Source: Thermoplasmata archaeon (GTDB lineage Archaea > Thermoplasmatota > Thermoplasmata > Lutacidiplasmatales > UBA184). Taken from it: a DNA stretch of 44,062 bases. Positions 38,723 through 44,062 of the stretch are shown in pieces; within the stretch, counting starts at the first letter, position 1; the number at the start of each line of letters is the position of its first letter. Where the stretch lies: positions 1 to 44,062 of the forward strand of contig JAGWLG010000030.1 of NCBI GenBank assembly GCA_028864975.1. Reading direction: 5' to 3'. The position numbers and the translations under genes were made by a program. Below the pieces are notes generated by a model, which saw nothing but the letters and a program-made list of their open reading frames with translations, had not been told where the DNA came from and ran no database searches.

Positions 38723-40809
38723 GGGGCGCCTCCCCCCGCGATGCGAAGGATGACCAGGAGCCCGATCAGGGTCAGCACCATGTACCCAAGATAGGCGTGG
38801 ATGCCGCCCGACTGGAGCCGACTGACGCGTCGGGCGAGGCTCTGCACCGCGACGGTCAGAGGGCTGTAGAACCCTGCCACGAGGGGATACTCCACTTCGA
38901 CCTCGACGTGACCGGTCTTGGCGAGGGACCCTTGCCGGGGCGAACCCGGTCCACGGGGCTCCAGGTGCGAGCTCGCTCGATAGAACCCGCCGAACAATCG
39001 AAGGATGGGCTGGGCGTACCCGCTCGCGGTGTATTCCATCCGGGGCGTGGGCGCATCGATCCCACAGTCCCATGCGGCGCCCCTGGGGGCCGCGTGGCCG
39101 CTACCCATGCGCCGCAGGAGCCAGACCACCAACAGCCCAGCGGCCAGACCGAGGGCGACAACCCCGATGGCAAGACTTCCTCCTGTGCTGCCAGGGCGCG
39201 GTAAGCTCCCGAACGCACCTCCCGCGGAGTAGCTGATGGGTGGAGCGCCGACGAGCCCTGAGGCGACCGTGGAGATCGGTCCCAGCAACAGGAAGGGAGC
39301 CACTCCGAGGAGCAGACAGAGTCCGAAAAGTGCCCCCATGGCGGCCGTCATCGAGGAGGGGGCCTCCCGAACGACGGAGCGAGCCGCCTCCGAGCGCGGC
39401 CTAGCGAGGAAGGTCACCCCGAAGGCCTTGACGAAGCAGTAGGCGGCCAGGCCGCTCGAGAGCGCGAGCACTCCGGCGACGGCGGTGAACACGACCTCGG
39501 TGGCCAACGAACCCGTGGTGAAGGCCCCAAAGAGCGACTGGAAGAGAAGCCATTCGCTGACGAACCCGTTGAGAGGGGGCAGCCCGGAGATGGCCATGGC
39601 TCCTCCGAGGAAGAAGAGGGCCGTGTAGGGCATCCTGCGAGCGAGCCCGCCCAGGGCCTCCATGTCCCGCGTGCCGGCGGACCCCGTCGCCGCCCCCGCG
39701 CCGAGGAAGAGGAGGGCCTTGAACAGCGCATGGTTCCAAGTGTGGAACAATCCGGCGAGGAGCGAGAGCGCCGCGAGCAGAGGCGCCCCCAGGGAAAGGA
39801 ACACGAGCGAAGCTCCCAGCGCGAGGAAGATGATCCCGATGTTCTCCACGGAATGGAAGGCCAGAAGCCGCTTCAGGTCGTGTTGAGCGATCGCGTTCAG
39901 AACCCCGAGCAGGCACGAAAGGGCACCCAGCCCGATCCACGTGAAGCCCCACCACAGCGGTGGTGTCCCCCCGAGAAGTTCGAACGGAACCAGGATCGCT
40001 CCGTAAACCCCCATCTTGATCATTACGCCGGACATGAGGGCCGAGACGTTCGACGGCGCGGCCGGGTGGGCCTCGGGTAGCCACACGTGCAAAGGTGCAA
40101 CTCCCGCCTTGGTCCCGAAGCCGATCAAGGCCGCAACGAAGACCGCCCCGGCTTGCCAAGCTCCTAGCCGGCCCGCCCCGGCCGCGATCGAGGAGAACGT
40201 CCAGGCCCCCGTCCCGGCGCCAAGCAGGACCAACGAGATGAGAACGCCGGCGGCCGCCGCATGGCTCATCACCAGGTAGAAAAGACCGGCCCGACGCACC
40301 TCCCATGAATCGTGCTCGTGGACCACCAGGAAGTACGAGACGAGGGTCATCCCCTCCCAAGCGAGGAGAAAGAGGAAGACGGATTGCGAGGTGATCACGA
40401 GCTCCATGGACATGAGAAAGAGCCCGATCAGACCCGCGAGCGGGCCCCTGCGCTCGTGGACGAAGCGCGCAACGTATCCGAGCGAGGCCAGGACGACGAC
40501 CCCGCCCACGACCGCGAGGAGAAGGAGGAAGACCGCTCCGAGCCCGGTGAGGCCGAAATCGAGGACGGTGATGCCGGGGGCGGCTGCGGAGAACCCGGGC
40601 ACCACGAGCTCTGACCCCCATGCCGAGGGAGCCCCTAGCTGGAGGACGGCCAACGACCCACCGAAGACGAGCCCCACCAGCGACAGAGCGAGCGAAGGGT
40701 GGGCAGCGCGGACCGAAGCGGACCGAGAGGTCACCCCCGCCAGGGCAGCCAGGGCGAAGGAGAGGAGCGACAGCGCGTAGAGCGCGACCGGGAGGTCGAC
40801 CAGGATCAC
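38719..40809 (-). CDS. Ehr-type complex: NuoL/HyfB-like antiporter subunit
   Basis: 696 residues, the first gene of the operon. About 16 membrane helices in the Proton_antipo_M arrangement: the helix-5 Glu in L-A-W-E-G-M-T near 149-155, the helix-7 Lys in G-F-G-T-K-A-G-V-A-P-L-H-V-W-L-P-E-A-H near 230-248, L-L-A-F-H-S-V-E-N-I-G near 312 and H-A-L-F-K-A near 360. A long C-terminal extension contains the W-D-C-G-I-D-A-P-T-P-R-M-E-Y-T-A-S segment, usual in HyfB-type proteins, and a last helix near the end. The GTG start is followed directly by a hydrophobic helix. An AT-rich palindrome lies 109 bp upstream. Confidence 0.92.
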   Translation of the reverse strand: MILVDLPVALYALSLLSFALAALAGVTSRSASVRAAHPSLALSLVGLVFGGSLAVLQLGAPSAWGSELVVPGFSAAAPGITVLDFGLTGLGAVFLLLLAVVGGVVVLASLGYVARFVHERRGPLAGLIGLFLMSMELVITSQSVFLFLLAWEGMTLVSYFLVVHEHDSWEVRRAGLFYLVMSHAAAAGVLISLVLLGAGTGAWTFSSIAAGAGRLGAWQAGAVFVAALIGFGTKAGVAPLHVWLPEAHPAAPSNVSALMSGVMIKMGVYGAILVPFELLGGTPPLWWGFTWIGLGALSCLLGVLNAIAQHDLKRLLAFHSVENIGIIFLALGASLVFLSLGAPLLAALSLLAGLFHTWNHALFKALLFLGAGAATGSAGTRDMEALGGLARRMPYTALFFLGGAMAISGLPPLNGFVSEWLLFQSLFGAFTTGSLATEVVFTAVAGVLALSSGLAAYCFVKAFGVTFLARPRSEAARSVVREAPSSMTAAMGALFGLCLLLGVAPFLLLGPISTVASGLVGAPPISYSAGGAFGSLPRPGSTGGSLAIGVVALGLAAGLLVVWLLRRMGSGHAAPRGAAWDCGIDAPTPRMEYTASGYAQPILRLFGGFYRASSHLEPRGPGSPRQGSLAKTGHVEVEVEYPLVAGFYSPLTVAVQSLARRVSRLQSGGIHAYLGYMVLTLIGLLVILRIAGGGAP

Positions 40810-41196
40810 GCTCGGGATACCTCGAGCGGACCGTCCGGTGACGAGCTCGGGATCAAAACGCTCGTGGGCAAGGTCGTTCCTTGGCCCGCAGAAGCGGATG
40901 CAGGTAAATCTTGGATGTCAGTATTATACTGATTTTATCTCCCGTGCGGGGGGAGCCGTGGAACTGGAGCCGGGCGAGCGCTCCCCGCGCCGCTACCCGT
41001 GCCGCAGCCTCGTCCCCACGTTGTCCTGCGACAGTGACGAGGCGCAGCCTAGCATAGCGACCCGGCGATCCAGACTCACGACACGAAGGGGCCGCGTCTC
41101 AGGGGGTGTGGCTCTCAGGGGCCGTCTGGACCCCTTCCTGCACCGGAGCATCCCTTCGCGGCAGGGTGAAGTACTCCACCAGCTCTTCCGATGGAC
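40810..41196. other. 387-bp divergent intergenic region with an AT-rich island
   Basis: It lies between the Ehr-type operon and a plus-strand gene pair. Its main feature is an AT-rich stretch, 40916-40940, with a 15-bp palindrome. The rest is GC-rich with no convincing ORF or RNA. Confidence 0.6.
40918..40940 (-). promoter_or_regulatory. AT-rich palindromic promoter/operator of the Ehr-type operon
   Basis: TCAGTAT-T-ATACTGA (40918-40932) is a perfect odd palindrome. On the minus strand it is preceded by AGATAAAA (40933-40940), a good TATA-like box. Transcription would start about 25-30 bp further on and give a leader of roughly 100 nt before the GTG at 40809. A dyad just behind a TATA box suits a repressor. 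It could also serve the plus-strand gene at 41197, but that is farther away. Confidence 0.55.
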
Positions 41197-41604
41197 ATGG
41201 AAGGGGATCCCGCGCGAATCCCGGTCGGTGAAGGGCCCGCGCCGTCGGCTCCGAAGAAGGGAAGCTCGATGCATGGCGAGCCTCAGGACCCGAACACGGC
41301 CACGCTGCTCCACATCTTGAGGATGCTCAACAAGGCCGCCGACGAGTACGAGGGGAAGGATGAAGGGGGTCTCGAGGCTACGGAGATCCACTTCAACTGC
41401 TCAGAGTACTGGGCCGTGCGGGAGGGGGGCGCCAAGCCTGAGCTCATCCTTCAGTTGCTATTGGACAACGGGTTCGTGGACCGGGTCCCCGGGGAGCATT
41501 ACTCGTGGGTCCGGCAGAGACAGGTCAAGGACATGTACATGATCACCGAGCCGGGGAAAGAGCACCTCGTGAAGAACGTCGGAGAGCATGGCCGGGTCAT
41601 GTGA
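41197..41604 (+). CDS. Uncharacterised protein, tandem winged-helix-like paralogue A
   Basis: 135 residues from the ATG at 41197; an ATG two codons earlier also exists. The later start matches the paralogue downstream (M-E-G-D-P-A-R-I-P-V versus M-T-D-D-P-S-R-I-P-V). Core features are a G-E-P-Q-D-P-N-T-A-T-L-L-H-I-L-R segment at 27-42, an aromatic C-S-E-Y-W-A-V-R-E-G segment near 65-74, a helix P-E-L-I-L-Q-L-L-L-D-N-G-F-V, the segment H-Y-S-W-V-R-Q-R near 96-103 and a C-terminal M-I-T-E-P-G-K-E-H-L. The last part looks like the wing and final helix of a winged-helix domain. Function unknown; a regulator is possible. Confidence 0.75.
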   Translation: MEGDPARIPVGEGPAPSAPKKGSSMHGEPQDPNTATLLHILRMLNKAADEYEGKDEGGLEATEIHFNCSEYWAVREGGAKPELILQLLLDNGFVDRVPGEHYSWVRQRQVKDMYMITEPGKEHLVKNVGEHGRVM

Positions 41605-41649
41605 CCGTCCCTCTGAACCAGCGCCTGAGGCGCCCCGGTAGAACCGACC

Positions 41650-42051
41650 ATGACCGATGACCCCTCCCGCATACCGGTGGAGTTGGACGCACCGTGGCCA
41701 CCTCGGATTTCCCCGTACCACGGAGAACCCACCGATGCCAATACGGCGACCGCCCTGCATATCCTGCGGCTTTTGAACCGCGCAGAGGAGGAGTTCGAGG
41801 AAGAGCGGGAGCAAGGTCTCGAGATCACAGAGATCATGTTCGAGTGCCGGGAGTTCTGGGGGGTCAGGGAGGCCGGGTCCGAGCCGGAACTCATGCTGAG
41901 GCTGATGCTCCAGCACAAGATGGTCTCCCAAGACGACTCCGAGCACTTCTCATGGGTCCGTCAACGAAGCGTGAGCGACCTCTATCACATCACCGACCTG
42001 GGGAAGTCCTACCTCGAGGCGAAGATCATCCGATCCGGACGGATATCCTGA
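41650..42051 (+). CDS. Uncharacterised protein, tandem winged-helix-like paralogue B
   Basis: 133 residues, clear paralogue of the gene 45 bp upstream, aligned over its full length. Shared blocks are G-E-P-x-D-x-N-T-A-T-x-L-H-I-L-R-x-L-N, V-R-E-x-G-x-x-P-E-L, S-W-V-R-Q-R and I-T-x-x-G-K. The middle charged helix (E-E-F-E-E-E-R-E-Q) is more acidic here. No membrane segment. The strong conservation of S-W-V-R-Q-R suggests a functional surface or DNA contact. Not recognised. Confidence 0.75.
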   Translation: MTDDPSRIPVELDAPWPPRISPYHGEPTDANTATALHILRLLNRAEEEFEEEREQGLEITEIMFECREFWGVREAGSEPELMLRLMLQHKMVSQDDSEHFSWVRQRSVSDLYHITDLGKSYLEAKIIRSGRIS

Positions 42052-42148
42052 GGCGTTCGGAGAAGGGGAAGGCAAGATGCCCCACCCGGATCAGCCCTCA
42101 ACGGGTGGACCGGCCCAGCTTGCGGCGTCAATTTCGTGAGGGAACTCC

Positions 42149-42361
42149 GTGATCGAGGGGAAGCTCATGGTCCTCGTGGGTGGCGCGATCGCAACGACCG
42201 CCTTCGTGCTCTACCTGCTCTTTCTTGGGCTGGTTCCTGGCTCGGGTGTCGGACCAGATGACATCGCCGCCTCGACCAATCTTGTCGTTCTGGCGGTCGG
42301 GGTGGGGCTGGTCTGCGGTGGTCTCGCCCTTCACGTGAAGACCCGGCCGGATTCCCATTGA
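42149..42361 (+). CDS. Small two-helix membrane protein
   Basis: 70 residues from a GTG. Two hydrophobic segments at about 6-31 (V-L-V-G-G-A-I-A-T-T-A-F-V-L) and 43-62 (T-N-L-V-V-L-A-V-G-V-G-L-V) are joined by a Gly/Asp loop. The gene is 97 bp downstream of the second winged-helix-like gene. The clean two-helix hydrophobicity in a region of otherwise charged frames supports it. Unrecognised. Confidence 0.55.
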   Translation: MIEGKLMVLVGGAIATTAFVLYLLFLGLVPGSGVGPDDIAASTNLVVLAVGVGLVCGGLALHVKTRPDSH

Positions 42362-42487
42362 CCTGTTCTTCGTGGACCTGTCCGAACCGCTCAACTTCCC
42401 AGGGAACGTCGCGCCTGAGCAACTGCCCAACCACGAGGGCGGGGGAAAGGACCCAGAAGCCGTGGCTCAAGGACTGGAGACGGCGGG

Positions 42488-44062
42488 TCAAACGCCGGAG
42501 GGAGGCGACGAGGAATCGTCCTTCGCTTCACCCTCTCGCCTCGCGGGGTCGGGTTGGGCAGGGTCCGGTCCCGATCCTGCCGACTCGTGCGGTTCCGAGC
42601 TCGACGAGCCCCCTTCGGAAGGAGCATGCTCGGTGCCCGAAGCCTCGTCCACAGCAGGCTCGGCCGGAGGCTTTCTTGTGGTCGGCGGTTGCGACGCGTC
42701 CTGCGGGGTTTCCGCCTTCCACTGTTCCAAGAGATGGGAGAGTTGCTCATCCATGCCGGGCGCGGTGTCATCGGGAGTCGGGACAGAGGTCGGCTCCGGC
42801 TGAGGGACGGAGATCAGCCCCGAGATGAGTCCCTCCAGCGGGGGCTGGGCCGCCACCGATGGTCTGACGATCTCGTCCCCCGCCAAGAAGGTCTGAGCGC
42901 CCCGCGTCGCTTCTGGCGCGGTTGGTTCGACCTCCGGCAGGGCCGGGCTCTCGGGCCCGGTGGCGAGGGGCGTTGCCACTCCTCCATCGGAGGGGTTGAA
43001 AGGTGTGCTTGGAGGCGGGCTTGGAGCCACGTTGCCAACCTCGACCACCGTCGTGGACCTCGCCACGTCCCCGGGTGGAGCCGGAGCCAACCGAGGGGCC
43101 GGCAGCTCCGTGGGAGCAGTTGCCTCCGACGGGGCGGGCGCGGGCATCGGTACGGTCGGAGCGACCGGGGAAGGGCCCCCCTCGACGAGCTTCTCGACCG
43201 GTTCCTCCCTGGCTGGCATGGGAGAACTGATGGGCGGACTGGAGGGTCCTCCTGCGGCCGCAGTCTCGTCGACGCGTTCGACTTCGGGACTCGCCGTCTT
43301 GCCGCCAGTAGCTTGGGGCTTGCCGCGAGCGGGGCTCGGTGCCCTGCGTGTTCGCGACTTTGGCGATCCGTCCTTGCTGGAAGAGCGGGGAGGCGATCGG
43401 CCCCCCTTCTTGTTGAGGACCGAGAAGAGGACCTGGAGGACCACGAAGAGCACGACCGCGATCACGGCGAGAAGGATGTAGGCCTGCGAGCCGGCAAAAC
43501 CCAGCAGCTGGACCTGGTTGGTCTGGACGGGAGGCGCCGTCACCGTCACGGCCACGAGTCGTACAGTCGATGTTCCCAAGCTATCGTTCACCCAGAGCGT
43601 TGCCAAGTAGCTCCCACCGCTGGCATAAGCATGCGAGGCGCTGGCCGAGGTGCTCGATGCACCGTCACCGAAACGCCACACTACGGTGAAGGGGGCGGTG
43701 CCCCCCGTCCAGACCGCGCTGAAGGCGAACAGCGTGTGGACCTTCGCGCTCGGGGGGGAGACCGAGGCGGTCGCGGTCAGCACGGGATTGACCACGAACC
43801 GCGCGACCCCCGACGTCGCGCTCACGCCGCTCTGGTCCCGAACGGTCAGGGAGATGTTGAACGCCCCCGCCTGTGCCGGCGTGCACGAGAAGCTCGCCTC
43901 GATGGGAGCGCAGCCTGCGGGAAGCCCAGTCCAGGCGTAGACAATGCTCCCGAGACCGCCGTTCACGATGGCCGTGATGTTCACGGGAGTGCCGAGGTCG
44001 ACGACCGAGGGGGTGACCACGGGGGTCCCTACGGTGAGGTTGGCCGTGACGGTGAGCGGTCT
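42488..44062 (-). CDS. PKD/Ig-like surface protein, partial (5' end outside window)
   Basis: 524 residues are visible; the frame is open to the window edge. It starts within an Ig-like module with G-L-P-A-G-C-A and F-S-C-T-P (Cys pair). A PKD module follows (V-V-W-R-F-G-D-G-A-S-S, then S-H-A-Y-A-S-G-G-S-Y). One membrane helix is near 186-208 (Y-I-L-L-A-V-I-A-V-V-L-F-V-V-L). After it comes a basic segment (K-K-G-G-R-S, R-T-R-R-A) and a disordered tail of about 300 residues, rich in Pro, Ala, Glu and Ser, presumably cytoplasmic. Such a long tail on the inner side is unusual for a surface protein. Upstream modules must lie beyond the right edge. Confidence 0.8.
   Translation of the reverse strand, partial: RPLTVTANLTVGTPVVTPSVVDLGTPVNITAIVNGGLGSIVYAWTGLPAGCAPIEASFSCTPAQAGAFNISLTVRDQSGVSATSGVARFVVNPVLTATASVSPPSAKVHTLFAFSAVWTGGTAPFTVVWRFGDGASSTSASASHAYASGGSYLATLWVNDSLGTSTVRLVAVTVTAPPVQTNQVQLLGFAGSQAYILLAVIAVVLFVVLQVLFSVLNKKGGRSPPRSSSKDGSPKSRTRRAPSPARGKPQATGGKTASPEVERVDETAAAGGPSSPPISSPMPAREEPVEKLVEGGPSPVAPTVPMPAPAPSEATAPTELPAPRLAPAPPGDVARSTTVVEVGNVAPSPPPSTPFNPSDGGVATPLATGPESPALPEVEPTAPEATRGAQTFLAGDEIVRPSVAAQPPLEGLISGLISVPQPEPTSVPTPDDTAPGMDEQLSHLLEQWKAETPQDASQPPTTRKPPAEPAVDEASGTEHAPSEGGSSSSEPHESAGSGPDPAQPDPARREGEAKDDSSSPPSGV

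Noticed and set aside
37761..39073. Long extensions of the HyfE-like and HyfC-like frames
   Set aside because: They overlap well-supported genes and contain no family motifs; the chosen starts give ATGA and GTGA overlaps.
33985..40809. Annotation of the complex as a [NiFe] hydrogenase 4 or formate hydrogenlyase
   Set aside because: The large subunit lacks both Cys pairs needed to bind nickel and iron, so hydrogenase activity is not supported.
40838..41320. Plus-strand ORF of 160 residues across the divergent promoter region
   Set aside because: It runs through the AT-rich palindrome and into the winged-helix-like gene in another frame, with Arg-rich noise composition.
1..44062. CRISPR array or long direct repeats
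   Set aside because: Reading through the window I saw no regularly spaced repeats; the only repeated sequences are low-complexity Pro/Ala codons and short promoter-like elements.

Overview
The window is about 44 kb of very GC-rich DNA that reads as an archaeal chromosome, most likely a high-GC member of the Thermoplasmatota. The placement is an inference from gene content: a COG1395-type HTH regulator, a UPF0200 P-loop protein, a probable DUF981 membrane protein, a eukaryote/archaeal-type glycyl-tRNA synthetase, archaeal Trm1, a HemK2-like methyltransferase, two AbrB-PhoU regulators, and PKD/Ig-like surface proteins with C-terminal membrane anchors. Some genes have a TATA-like element about 25-34 bp before the start codon (leaderless promoters); others have a GGAGG-type ribosome-binding site. 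GTG and TTG starts are common.

Layout. 1-2400: the 3' end of an IS1634-type transposase, then a complete IS110-family transposase preceded by a long hairpin-rich non-coding stretch, a candidate bridge RNA. 2427-4646: a COG1407 metallophosphoesterase divergent from an extremely proline-rich protein. 4714-10743: a head-to-tail set with an archaeal HTH regulator, a possible TraB-like protein, a Ppx/GppA-HD phosphatase, two thymidylate-kinase-like P-loop proteins (the second with Arg in place of the Walker A Lys) and a CHAD protein. I read this as a polyphosphate module. 10719-20106, minus strand: a VOC protein behind an 18-bp perfect palindrome, an HTH_42 protein, a PKD surface protein, a SixA-like phosphatase, UPF0200, a coiled-coil protein, glycyl-tRNA synthetase, an amidohydrolase, a doubtful small ORF and a polytopic membrane protein.

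20457-31847: an AbrB-PhoU regulator, thiolase, PfkB kinase, MoeA, a SHOCT membrane protein, a zinc-finger protein, a phasin-like helical protein, PurQ, two methyltransferases, Trm1 and a tandem pair of unrecognised paralogues that share a C-terminal IRF-x-A-x-DD tail. 31947-40809, minus strand: a tightly overlapping six-gene respiratory complex related to group 4 hydrogenases. Its large subunit has lost the Ni-Fe cysteines, so it is an energy-converting-hydrogenase-related (Ehr-type) complex and not a hydrogenase. A second AbrB-PhoU gene follows 14 bp behind it. 40810-44062: an AT-rich palindromic promoter region, a second tandem pair of unrecognised paralogues (winged-helix-like), a small membrane protein, and a PKD surface protein running off the right edge.

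The themes that connect are phosphate/polyphosphate handling (Ppx, CHAD, TMK-like kinases, SixA-like phosphatase, two PhoU-like regulators) and membrane energy conversion (the Ehr-type complex). No rRNA, tRNA or CRISPR array was found by eye.
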